This document shows positions 17,259 to 25,157 of a stretch of DNA of 48,899 nucleotides, piece by piece. The stretch is from Leptolyngbyaceae cyanobacterium MO_188.B28 (GTDB lineage Bacteria; Cyanobacteriota; Cyanobacteriia; Phormidesmidales; Phormidesmidaceae). A model generated the notes under the pieces. It saw nothing but the letters and a program-made list of their open reading frames with translations, was not told the DNA's origin and did not search any database. Every line of letters starts with the position of its first letter. The stretch's first letter is position 1. The position numbers were made by a program, and so were the translations under genes. Where the stretch lies: assembly GCA_030065175.1 (NCBI GenBank), contig JASJDH010000005.1, positions 1 to 48,899 of the forward strand. The letters are read 5' to 3'.

Positions 17259-17836
17259 TGATTTGCTCCTTCCTAACCATTTCCGGTAGTATACGTTACC
17301 GGGGGAGAATAATAAAGTTTTGTGACATTAGCTCATCTAATTGCTTTTGTCCTGATAGATAGTTTTTTGCCTATCATCCAACTCAGCAACTTACTCAGCT
17401 TGCCTCAGTCCAATCCTTAAACCAAATCCTTCAACTGGGTTTGCATCTGATGCTCAAGTCCGCCAAACGTGATACTATCCCTCTTGCTTCTGGTAGTTAG
17501 CCTGCCGGAGACTTAGGAGACTTTGGCAACGCCCGGGTATCCACTGAAGCGTAAGCATACTGGCTGGGCAAAAATTCAGGAGTCAGAAGCGAAGAGTTAG
17601 AAGTCAACGATGACCTGGATTCTCCTGAATAACTCAGTCTAATCCAGTCCTAGTACGACTGAGTGTCGCTGAAGAAGCGACGATTTAAGGAGTTTACCTT
17701 TCTAACGGGTCAGGATGAATTCATCAACCGTTGGATTCTAGCATCTGGGTTCTACCTCAGAGATGGCTCACCGCTTCGCGCGGCTGTCCAACTCTCCTAT
17801 TGCTCGATCTGTTCAGCGTCTTGCGATCCAAAATCT
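17259..17836. other. Divergent promoter region crtR-pyk with nested inverted repeats (578 bp)
   Basis: Holds the crtR promoter on one side and a long pyk leader on the other. Near the pyk start are ATTCAGGAG (17574-17582) against CTCCTGAAT, ACTCAGT against ACTGAGT, and GTCGCT-GAAGA-AGCGAC. The motif ATTCAGGAGTCAG at 17574-17586 also occurs before accA at 3476-3488. The frame of pyk is open back to 17663, but that translation looks unlike a Pyk N-terminus. Confidence 0.5.
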
Positions 17837-19624
17837 ATGCAATTGCGACAAACCCTTCGCCGCACTAAAATTGTGGCTACCATTGGTCCAGCCACTCAAA
17901 ATCCACAGGTTCTAAAAGCCCTAATTGAAGCGGGAGCCACCACACTGCGCCTCAATTTTTCCCACGGCGCTCATGAAGATCATCAGCGCAGCATTCGGCT
18001 AATTCGTCAAATTTCCTTTGAGCTGAACCAGCCCGTCGGAATTTTGCAGGATTTGCAAGGACCCAAAATTCGACTTGGGAAATTTGAAAATGGTTCGATT
18101 CAGCTTAAAAAAGGAGATTCGTTCATCCTAACTAGTCATCCGGTCAAGGGGACTCAGCAAATCAGTTCTGTCACCTATGATTTACTGGCGGATGAAGTTC
18201 CGGTCGGCTCCACGATTCTCCTGGATGATGGGCGCGTTGAAATGCAGGTTGAAGCAGTGGATCGGGCCGCCAAAGAACTTCACTGTCGTGTGGTGGTTGG
18301 CGGAGCGCTCTCCAATAGCAAGGGAGTCAATTTCCCTGGCGTTTACCTGTCCATCAAGGCGTTAACCGAAAAAGATCGGCGGGATTTGTTATTTGGATTG
18401 AACCAGGGCGTTGATTGGGTCGCCCTCAGCTTTGTGCGAAATCCCCATGATGTGCTGGAAATCAAAGAACTCATTTCCAATGCGGGAAAACAGGTTCCGG
18501 TCATCGTCAAAATTGAAAAGCATGAAGCCATCGAACAGATGGAAGCGATTCTTTCCCTGTCAGATGGGGTGATGGTGGCGCGGGGAGATTTAGGGGTGGA
18601 ACTGCCCGCAGAGGACGTGCCTATCCTGCAAAAGCGGCTGATTAAAACAGCTAATCGATTAGGCATTCCGGTGATCACCGCCACCCAAATGTTAGACAGC
18701 ATGGCGCAGAGTCCGCGTCCCACCCGCGCTGAAGTTTCTGATGTGGCGAACGCCATCCTGGATGGGACAGATGCGGTTATGCTCTCTAATGAAACAGCTG
18801 TGGGCAAATACCCAGTTGAAGCCGTAGCCACCATGGCGCGGATCGCGGTCCGGATTGAACAAGACCATTTCGGCCAATATATGGATGATTTGGGTGGGGG
18901 CTGTTCGATCCCGAATGCAATTAGTCAAGCCGTAAGTCGAATCGCCTCTCAGCTCTATGCAGCTGCAATCATGACCTTGACTAAAACAGGCGCCACTGCC
19001 CGAAATGTATCGAAATTTCGTCCCCAAACCCCGATCCTAGCCGTAACGCCCCATGTTGATGTCGCCCGCCAATTGCAACTCGTGTGGGGAGTCAGACCTC
19101 TCCTGGTCTTAGATCTTCCCTCAACAGGACAGACTTTCCAGGCTGCCATGAATGTCGCCCAGGAAAAAGGGTTTCTGAAAGAGGGAGATTTGGTGGTGAT
19201 GACAGCCGGCGCCCTGCAGGGGGTTCCAGGCTCCACCGATCTGATTAAAGTTGAACTGGTGACAGCGCTACTCGGTCAAGGAATCGGGATCGGCGAAGGA
19301 AACCTAAGCGGAAGAGCGAGAGTAGCCCACAGCGGTTTAGAGATTAGCGACTTTAACCCAGGGGAAATTTTGGTCACATCTCGCACCAGCGCCGATTTTA
19401 TCGAGGCGATTCGTCGAGCAGGGGGAATCATTACCGAAGACGACGACTTAACTGGCCATGCGGTGGTAATTGGACTTCGTCTAGGAATTCCAGTGATTGT
19501 GGGCGTCAAAAACGCAACTGAGATTATCCGAGACGGCACCATTCTGACCTTAGATGCTCGCCGGGGACTGGTGTATTCGGGAGCCCTCGGCGCCGGATCG
19601 GCTGATATTGCGCTGACAGTCTAG
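17837..19624 (+). CDS. pyk: Pyruvate kinase with C-terminal PEP-utilizing swivel domain
   Basis: Makes pyruvate and ATP from phosphoenolpyruvate and ADP, the last step of glycolysis. The chosen ATG gives 595 residues and the standard opening RRTKIVATIGPAT; an upstream frame to 17663 adds 58 unlike residues. The barrel has LRLNFSHG, LLDDGRVEM, and the catalytic IVKIEKHEAIEQME and VARGDLGVELP, then ATQMLDS. The C-terminal PK_C domain follows, and then an extra domain (about 505-595) with GEILVTSRTSADFIEAI and TGHAVVIGLRLGIPVIVG, the fold of PEP-synthase swivel domains as in Geobacillus and cyanobacterial Pyk. The phospho-His-like TGHA is present; a catalytic role of this domain is not established. 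Confidence 0.96.
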   Translation: MQLRQTLRRTKIVATIGPATQNPQVLKALIEAGATTLRLNFSHGAHEDHQRSIRLIRQISFELNQPVGILQDLQGPKIRLGKFENGSIQLKKGDSFILTSHPVKGTQQISSVTYDLLADEVPVGSTILLDDGRVEMQVEAVDRAAKELHCRVVVGGALSNSKGVNFPGVYLSIKALTEKDRRDLLFGLNQGVDWVALSFVRNPHDVLEIKELISNAGKQVPVIVKIEKHEAIEQMEAILSLSDGVMVARGDLGVELPAEDVPILQKRLIKTANRLGIPVITATQMLDSMAQSPRPTRAEVSDVANAILDGTDAVMLSNETAVGKYPVEAVATMARIAVRIEQDHFGQYMDDLGGGCSIPNAISQAVSRIASQLYAAAIMTLTKTGATARNVSKFRPQTPILAVTPHVDVARQLQLVWGVRPLLVLDLPSTGQTFQAAMNVAQEKGFLKEGDLVVMTAGALQGVPGSTDLIKVELVTALLGQGIGIGEGNLSGRARVAHSGLEISDFNPGEILVTSRTSADFIEAIRRAGGIITEDDDLTGHAVVIGLRLGIPVIVGVKNATEIIRDGTILTLDARRGLVYSGALGAGSADIALTV

Positions 19625-19674
19625 CTGGCCGCCTAAGGGTCGGGATTGCTCGCGGGGTTTAGGGGGCATTCAAA

Positions 19675-19749
19675 AATAACTTCACATTTTAGCGCTGTGT
19701 AAGCCTTTCAGACTCCTCATGCCCTGCTGAAGTTATTCTTACACAGCGC
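19675..19749. terminator. Interleaved inverted repeats (pseudoknot order) after pyk
   Basis: AATAACTTCA (19675-19684) pairs with TGAAGTTATT (19728-19737), and GCGCTGTGTAA (19692-19702) pairs with TTACACAGCGC (19739-19749). The order is A, B, A', B', so the two stems cross. It lies between the convergent genes pyk and the carbonic anhydrase and may act as a bidirectional end signal or be a mobile palindromic repeat. Confidence 0.6.
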
Positions 19750-19792
19750 CTTAGTTGCTGAGCAGTCCCACCAACCCTAGTCAACTCCTAGA

Positions 19793-20542
19793 TTAGTAAG
19801 AGCCCAGAGGCGATGATCCCCGGTATATCCTCTCCGCTTGCTGGCGTGACAATCGGGTAGCGCCGGGTAAATGGCTTTGAGGGGTAACAAAGGAGGCTTG
19901 GTGTTTTTGGTTTGACGAAAGCTTACTGAGGGGAGGAACAAAAGTATGCTTCTCAGCGTCATAAGCTAGCACTTCGCCAGTTTCGATGTTGTAAATCCAG
20001 GCGTGGATTGAAAGATCGCCTCGATAGAGTTTGGAGTGAATGACTGGATAAGTGCGTAAATTCTCAATCTGGGTAAGTACGTTTTCAGCCACCAGGACTT
20101 CCATCATTTCCTCTTTGTCAAGATGGCCATAGTTTTCTTTAACTAAACGCCGCGTCGCCTCGGTATGTCTGAGCCAGTTATAAACGAGGGGCATTTCTTC
20201 GGTTAACTTGCCCAACTGCAATAAGCCCTTCATCGCTCCACAGTTAGAGTGGCCGCAAACAATAATCTGCTTGATATCAAGGGCGTGAATAGCATACTCA
20301 ACGGTGGCCCCTTCTCCTCCGTTCGTTGCTTCGTAAGGAGGGATGATATTGCCCGCATTGCGAATGACAAACAGTTCTCCCACATCCGCCTGGGTAATCA
20401 GGTTAGGATCCACCCGGGAATCGGAGCAGGCGATAAATAAAACTCTTGGATGCTGCCCATGGGCCAATTCTCGGAATAGGTTTTGATGGCTGGGATAGTA
20501 ATCTGTTTGGAATTCACGCAATCCCTTAATTAGTTCCTTCAT
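19793..20542 (-). CDS. ccaA: Beta-carbonic anhydrase, carboxysomal CcaA/IcfA type
   Basis: Zinc enzyme that interconverts bicarbonate and CO2 inside the carboxysome, next to Rubisco. It is 249 residues. The zinc ligands are Cys39, His98 and Cys101 (IACSDSR and GHSNCGAM), with the active-site dyad Asp41-Arg43; these numbers agree with the Synechocystis CcaA protein. RNAGNIIPPY and GATVEYAIHAL are typical. A polar C-terminal tail (about 215-249: SSNQKHQ to GSSPLGSY) follows the catalytic core; in carboxysomal family members the C-terminal part takes part in oligomerisation and CcmM binding, which is inferred here. AAAGGA precedes the ATG. It converges on pyk. Confidence 0.93.
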   Translation of the reverse strand: MKELIKGLREFQTDYYPSHQNLFRELAHGQHPRVLFIACSDSRVDPNLITQADVGELFVIRNAGNIIPPYEATNGGEGATVEYAIHALDIKQIIVCGHSNCGAMKGLLQLGKLTEEMPLVYNWLRHTEATRRLVKENYGHLDKEEMMEVLVAENVLTQIENLRTYPVIHSKLYRGDLSIHAWIYNIETGEVLAYDAEKHTFVPPLSKLSSNQKHQASFVTPQSHLPGATRLSRQQAERIYRGSSPLGSY

Positions 20543-20954
20543 CAGCCGATTCCTTTACCTTCATGGACCACGGATGATCGATAACGAAACATCCCGATCT
20601 TTAGATTGCCATATCAAGGGCGTGTTAAAACCACAGGTTTGCTTATCAATGCAATTGCTTCAGCTTCTTAAATGAAACGTCCCTTTTCTTAACAATGTTT
20701 TTTAAAAATCACCCATTGGGGGAATAGATTCTCAAGTTGAGTATTTATTTCTGGGTTTTAAGTAGAGGGTAGATAGTAGGCAGTAGACACGCCTGCCCCA
20801 TTGCCGACTGCCCGCCACCGCACACTGAACCTGGAAGCGCATCGATAGTCCCCTAGCACATCCCTAGCTTTTTATGACAAGCCAACAAGTAGACAGGGTT
20901 AAGACGGTAAAATTTATATTGCCCTGCATAGTTCAAAAATACTATATTTAGGCC
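20543..20954. other. Divergent intergenic region ccaA-unknown (412 bp)
   Basis: AT-rich next to ccaA, then a low-complexity segment at about 20762-20815 (GTAGAGGGTAGATAGTAGGCAGTAGAC), a repeat style frequent in filamentous cyanobacteria, then a promoter-like AT-rich part before 20955. No RNA gene or convincing frame is seen. Confidence 0.5.
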
Positions 20955-21437
20955 ATGGTTCAATATACGCTTGCTCAAAATCCAGAGGTTATTCTCCCTG
21001 TTCCTGGCAAGGACTCGTTAAAGGCCCGCGAAAAGGCGATGGATCAGCTCATTGAATTGATGGACGAGGGCAAATTATCCACCCCTCTCGCAGATGGGTT
21101 TGGTCCTCAAGAATTCATTGAAGTTAAGGAGCCTCCACCCCGCACTGTTGAGGAAGAAGACGCCGTTGTGCAGGCGGTGCAAACGTTGAGTAACCTCGCT
21201 AAATTGAAGATGAAGGTTCAATCTTCCCACACTGAAGCCATGAAGGTGAGGGAATTGGTTGATTTGCTGTTTGTGGATGAAACAATTAGTGACGAGCAAA
21301 TTACTAGCTTAAATGAAGGATTTAAGGTGCTTAAGCAGTTTGCTCAAACCAATTTGCGCTATCGGGACGCGCGATCGCAAGCAGAAGAAGCCCGTCAGGT
21401 GTTAGATGACGCCCTCAAATCTCCTGATGAAAAGTAA
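20955..21437 (+). CDS. Conserved-looking hypothetical protein, helical, acidic
   Basis: 160 residues, not recognised. The first 20 residues (MVQYTLAQNPEVILPVPGKD) look like a strand plus loop; the remainder is strongly helical and charged: SLKAREKAMDQLIELMDEGK, an acidic PPPRTVEEEDAVV turn, then three heptad-like helices ending in RDARSQAEEARQVLDDAL. No membrane segment, signal peptide or metal motif is visible. Base and codon use resembles its neighbours, so it is probably a native gene. It ends 12 bp from the end of the convergent methyltransferase gene. No function is proposed. Confidence 0.8.
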   Translation: MVQYTLAQNPEVILPVPGKDSLKAREKAMDQLIELMDEGKLSTPLADGFGPQEFIEVKEPPPRTVEEEDAVVQAVQTLSNLAKLKMKVQSSHTEAMKVRELVDLLFVDETISDEQITSLNEGFKVLKQFAQTNLRYRDARSQAEEARQVLDDALKSPDEK

Positions 21438-21449
21438 TCTAACTGAAGG

Positions 21450-22061
21450 CTACTTGGCGGCAACCCCCCTATACATATATCCGGCAATCCGGGGCAACCC
21501 TTCAGCGTAGAAACGGTCCACAGTCACTACCTTAAAGTAACGCTCAAGCAACGTCTGCATTGGGCGGTTGAGGTGGCAGCCATCTGCGATCACTCTTTGA
21601 ATAGGGGTGAGTCGATCCTGCCAAATTTGGACGCTGAGGTCAGGGCTGCGGCCATGTTCTATGAAGAAAAAACGTCCAGTCGGCTTCAGGACTCGATGAA
21701 TTTCCTGGAGCGCCTGATCGATGTTGGGGATACTACACAAGGTCCAGGTGCTGACAACGCTGTCGAAGGTATCGTCGGCCATCGGCAACGCCTCACTGCT
21801 CAGAAGCTGAGTGTCTATAGCAAAGGGGGAGGCTGCTATTCTCGTCTCGGCGATCGTCGCCATCCCTGGATTAGGATCGACAACCGTTAACCGGCTAACC
21901 CCCTTCGGATAGTGTTGTAGGTTCAAGCCAGTGCCAAAGCCAATTTCCAAGACATCTCCTTTGACATCCGCCAGCAAAGTCCGCCGATAGTGAGCAAATC
22001 CCTCCCCTGACATCGACCAATCCAGCAGCCTTGGCAGTAATACCCGTGAATAAAAACCCAT
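21450..22061 (-). CDS. Class I SAM-dependent methyltransferase
   Basis: Rossmann-fold methyltransferase of 203 residues. The SAM motif I is VLEIGFGTGLNLQHY, with acidic motif II at VVDPNPGM, ADDTFDSVVSTWTLCSIPN as motif post-II and LKPTGRFFFIEHGRS as motif III. The hydrophobic N-terminal stretch and the late HLNRPMQTLLERYF resemble METTL7-like methyltransferases, whose known members act on thiols or lipids, but the substrate here is unknown. The start is ATG at 22059-22061. It is divergent from argF (112 bp). Confidence 0.9.
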   Translation of the reverse strand: MGFYSRVLLPRLLDWSMSGEGFAHYRRTLLADVKGDVLEIGFGTGLNLQHYPKGVSRLTVVDPNPGMATIAETRIAASPFAIDTQLLSSEALPMADDTFDSVVSTWTLCSIPNIDQALQEIHRVLKPTGRFFFIEHGRSPDLSVQIWQDRLTPIQRVIADGCHLNRPMQTLLERYFKVVTVDRFYAEGLPRIAGYMYRGVAAK

Positions 22062-22173
22062 ACTTTTCCAGCGAAAATTACACGCTATGCTAGTACATGT
22101 ATTGACTGTAACCTAGGCTTGCTTAACGAAATCTGGTAGGGTTTTATTTTCACGTAAGCTATCAGGGATACGC

Positions 22174-23097
22174 ATGAAGTCTTTAAGGGGACGAGACTTA
22201 CTTAGTCTGGCCGATTTGGATAGTGATGAGGTTTACAGTGTCTTAGATCTCGCCGCTAAGATGAAAGCGTGTGCTATTAACCTTCAATGCCGCCAGAAAG
22301 TTCTGGGATTAGTGTTTCAGAAGGCGTCCACCCGCACCCGCGTCAGCTTCTCAGTGGCGATGTATCAATTGGGGGGACAAGTACTCGACCTTAACGCCAA
22401 CGTGACTCAGGTGAGTCGAGGAGAACCGACAACGGACACTGCGCGGGTGCTTGATCGCTATCTCGACATCGTCGCGGTTCGCACCTTTGGCCAACAAGAA
22501 ATCGAAGAGTTCGCCCACTATGCCGAAATTCCCGTCATCAATGCGTTGACGGATCTGGAGCATCCCTGTCAAATTTTGGCGGATCTATTAACCATCCAAG
22601 AGGAATTTGGCGGCCTCGCAGACCTGACCTTAACTTATCTCGGAGATGGCAACAATGTCGTCCATTCTTTACTCTTGGGATGCGCGTTAGTTGGAATGAA
22701 TGTGAAGGTCGCCGTTCCCAACGGGTATGAACCGAACTCCGCCATTGTCAATAAAGCCAAACAGCTTGCAGGCGATCGGAGTCAAGTCGTCATCACCCAT
22801 GATCCTCAAATCGCCGTCAAAGATGCTCAAGTGCTCTACACGGACGTATGGGCCAGTATGGGACAAGAATCATCGGCCGATTCCCGTATACCCATTTTTC
22901 AGCCTTACCAAATTAACCAAACTCTCGTTGCGATGGCGAGTCAGGACGCTATCGTCCTCCACTGCTTACCCGCCCACCGCGGAGAAGAAATCACAAACGA
23001 CGTCATAGAAGGACCCCAGTCAAGGGTATGGGACCAGGCGGAAAATCGCCTCCATACTCAGAAGGCCCTACTCGCAAGTCTCTTAGGAGCCGTTTAG
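22174..23097 (+). CDS. argF: Ornithine carbamoyltransferase
   Basis: Makes citrulline from ornithine and carbamoyl phosphate in arginine synthesis. It is 307 residues, the normal length. The carbamoyl-phosphate motif STRTR is at residues 52-56, and HCLPAHRG, the ornithine-side motif with the catalytic cysteine, is at 263-270. DLEHPCQILADL and TYLGDGNNVVHSLL are conserved. The start is ATG at 22174. A clear intrinsic terminator follows the stop directly. Confidence 0.97.
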   Translation: MKSLRGRDLLSLADLDSDEVYSVLDLAAKMKACAINLQCRQKVLGLVFQKASTRTRVSFSVAMYQLGGQVLDLNANVTQVSRGEPTTDTARVLDRYLDIVAVRTFGQQEIEEFAHYAEIPVINALTDLEHPCQILADLLTIQEEFGGLADLTLTYLGDGNNVVHSLLLGCALVGMNVKVAVPNGYEPNSAIVNKAKQLAGDRSQVVITHDPQIAVKDAQVLYTDVWASMGQESSADSRIPIFQPYQINQTLVAMASQDAIVLHCLPAHRGEEITNDVIEGPQSRVWDQAENRLHTQKALLASLLGAV

Positions 23098-23098
23098 G

Positions 23099-23126
23099 AG
23101 CGCTGTAATATTGAGGCGCTTTTTTT
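23099..23126 (+). terminator. Intrinsic terminator of argF
   Basis: AGCGC (23099-23103) pairs with GCGCT (23116-23120), extended by a T-G pair, around a 10-nt loop. A run of seven T (23120-23126) follows at once. It begins 2 bp after the argF stop. Confidence 0.85.
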
Positions 23127-23175
23127 ATTGCAGAATTATCCACGCCTCAATTATTCTTTTACCCCCCTATATTCT

Positions 23176-24027
23176 CTAAAGAGTCGCCGAACGTCGGGAT
23201 TTTCTCTGGAAAAATGCAGCAATGACGCCTAGAAGGGCAAAACCCAAGACACCAGCCAGAGGATTTTGGTCAATACCCGTAAGCCATTCAGGAATCTGTG
23301 GGGAATAGCGCACCAACTGCCCCACAGTGAACAGGTAATACCCCCAAACCAACCCAGCATGAAGACCAATGGGCGCTCCTAATTTACCAGAAGCCTTTCT
23401 ATCCAGGTAAGCGGAGGGCGAGCGTTTAGCCCAAACTAACGCCATACCCAACAGAACCAAGCCAAAGAATTGAGGCCAAGTTTCAAATATCACAGCAATC
23501 GGCCGGAGGTAATGCGCTAAAGCGAACAGCAAACTGCTAATCCACAAGGCCAATTCAGGCGAATAATCACGCTCTAACTCGAATAATAGCCATCCCCTAA
23601 AAAGAAATTCCTCAGCCAAACCCACTACTAGGGCGACGCCCAATCCTTGCAACAGGATGATGGGAAAGTCGGAAGCAGGCGGCTGCAGAGAAATCCACCC
23701 CAAACTCGTCTGAATTAAATACAGGCTAATTACCCCACCGAGACCAAACACCATGGCCTTTACCAAGTCGACCCCCAATTCTGGGGCCCACACTAAACCG
23801 TAATGGTAAAAGGGATAAGAGAGCCCATGTAGCCGTCGTCCCCACACCCATGAGAGAACAAAAAATTCTAGGTAAAGAGCGATCAGGCAAGCAATATTAG
23901 GACTTTGGCCTGATATCAACCAATAGAGAAGAGCGATGGGCAACCAAAGCAGCAGTAGCAGTGAGAAAAAGCAAACAATTCTCAGGGCGGCTCCCCAACG
24001 GGCAAGATCAGACCATTGAATTTTCAA
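23176..24027 (-). CDS. CPBP family intramembrane glutamic endopeptidase
   Basis: Membrane protein of 283 residues with about eight hydrophobic segments and the CPBP (Abi, type II CAAX prenyl protease) signature. Motif 1 is Glu139-Glu140 with Arg144 (LAEEFLFRGWLL), and motif 2 is His172 (ALAHYLR). The catalytic residues are all present, so it should be active. In cyanobacteria some members tune photosystem or phycobilisome protein turnover, but the substrate here is unknown. The start is TTG at 24025-24027, with only a weak GAAGG before it. It lies 24 bp after clpS on the same strand, so the two probably share a transcript, which would place two proteolysis genes together. Confidence 0.88.
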   Translation of the reverse strand: MKIQWSDLARWGAALRIVCFFSLLLLLWLPIALLYWLISGQSPNIACLIALYLEFFVLSWVWGRRLHGLSYPFYHYGLVWAPELGVDLVKAMVFGLGGVISLYLIQTSLGWISLQPPASDFPIILLQGLGVALVVGLAEEFLFRGWLLFELERDYSPELALWISSLLFALAHYLRPIAVIFETWPQFFGLVLLGMALVWAKRSPSAYLDRKASGKLGAPIGLHAGLVWGYYLFTVGQLVRYSPQIPEWLTGIDQNPLAGVLGFALLGVIAAFFQRKSRRSATL

Positions 24028-24051
24028 AAGAAAACCTTCAGTAGAAGCGCA

Positions 24052-24333
24052 TTATTCATCCGGCTCGATTGTGCTGGTGAGCCCGCGGGATTGTAAACTT
24101 TCGCAATAAAATTCAGCGTGTTCGAAGGCGCAGGTGATGACCAGCGCTACGCCTGCTGTATGAGCTTGCATCATGATGTCCACAGCCTGAGGAATTGTAA
24201 GACTAGGGACCGTTTTGACCAATGTCTCCACAACGTATTCCATCGAGTTGAAGTCATCGTTGTGGAGCAGAACACGATAGCGTGGGGCAAGTTTACGAAT
24301 TGTCGAACGACGTTCAATAGTCTCAACCGACAC
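24052..24333 (-). CDS. clpS: ATP-dependent Clp protease adapter ClpS
   Basis: N-end rule adaptor of 93 residues that hands proteins with destabilising N-termini to a Clp ATPase. The core has YRVLLHNDDFNSMEYVVETL, with the Asn-Asp-Asp that binds the N-degron, and MMQAHTAGVALVITC and EHAEFYCESLQSRGL, all family-typical. The start is GTG at 24331-24333 after GGAAGGGA. Cyanobacteria often carry two ClpS paralogues; the classical one seems the better fit but ClpS1 and ClpS2 cannot be separated firmly here. Confidence 0.95.
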   Translation of the reverse strand: MSVETIERRSTIRKLAPRYRVLLHNDDFNSMEYVVETLVKTVPSLTIPQAVDIMMQAHTAGVALVITCAFEHAEFYCESLQSRGLTSTIEPDE

Positions 24334-24712
24334 GAATGTATCCCTTCCTTACTTCTAGATCACTTAAATCAGAGCCGAATTGATGGACAATCGCCAAACC
24401 AACAATATCTATTGTAAGTAGTCAGGCTGGGCAACCCATACCACATGCATACAACATTTGTTATAGCACCCTCAGAGGGAGGAGTCAGACAATCCAGCTA
24501 AATTTATTCCAAATTTATGGGGAAGCAAAAAAGACTGGATCACGAGTCTTGAAGTACTGCCAGCTAAGCGCCAATTTTTGATTTTTAGCCTAATAAGTGT
24601 CCTTAACCAAGCATTCAGAGCAGTTCAAGACATATTGACTTACCTTGATTAAGGGAGACTATAGCCGCTCCCCTTAAAGATCACCCCAGAAGATACCCCT
24701 AGATGACTCAGC
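24334..24712. other. Divergent intergenic region clpS-unknown (379 bp)
   Basis: Includes the imperfect palindrome CCCTCAGAGGG near 24470 and, close to the plus-strand gene, a hairpin listed separately. No RNA gene is recognised. Confidence 0.5.
24649..24677 (+). promoter_or_regulatory. Leader hairpin before the 24713 gene
   Basis: TTAAGGGAG (24649-24657) pairs with CTCCCCTTAA (24668-24677) with one bulged C. The loop is 10 nt. It ends 35 bp before the ATG, so it would sit in the 5' leader if transcription starts upstream. Confidence 0.4.
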
Positions 24713-25114
24713 ATGTTTGACATTCAACCCCATCAAATAATTTATTTAGAGCACGAACACACCCGTCTATATGTGGAAGCGATTCAGATGGTGAAGGCCC
24801 GAAAACTATGCTGGGCGCGTCCATTAGTGCTGCTTTCCCAGACTTCCGACTCCTCAGAAACGCTAATCACTCCAGATTTTTCCTATTTAGGCTCAGATAA
24901 CCTATCCCTATACGCCCTCAACGAAAGTCCAGATATCCTCTGGCCGATTGAGTTATTTCATCCCGCTCTAGATACAGAAGTATTGCCTTTACTGAGTCTA
25001 TTAGGAGCTGCAAAACAGCAGGGGGACAACCAATTAAACCGCCAGCGCCTCAGACAATTCATTCAAAAACTATGGGCGGCCAATCAAAAAATATTTGAAG
25101 AAAAAACGGGATAA
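24713..25114 (+). CDS. Conserved-looking hypothetical protein, soluble
   Basis: 133 residues, not recognised. It begins MFDIQPHQIIYLEHEHTRLY and alternates short strands (TRLYVEAIQMV, CWARPLVLLSQ) with loops, then a helical C-terminus (LNRQRLRQFIQKLWAANQKI). There is no signal peptide or membrane helix. The regular codon use and the ATG start favour a real gene. The next gene, ccs1, is on the other strand and ends 43 bp away; no functional link can be drawn. Confidence 0.75.
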   Translation: MFDIQPHQIIYLEHEHTRLYVEAIQMVKARKLCWARPLVLLSQTSDSSETLITPDFSYLGSDNLSLYALNESPDILWPIELFHPALDTEVLPLLSLLGAAKQQGDNQLNRQRLRQFIQKLWAANQKIFEEKTG

Positions 25115-25157
25115 ATTGCCCCCAGCGATTGCTGCGCGCCTATCTAAGGGCTTCGGG

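Noticed and set aside
17663-17836. Upstream in-frame extension of pyk (58 codons)
   Set aside because: The translation is unlike any pyruvate kinase opening and crosses inverted repeats; the ATG at 17837 leads straight into RRTKIVATIGPAT.
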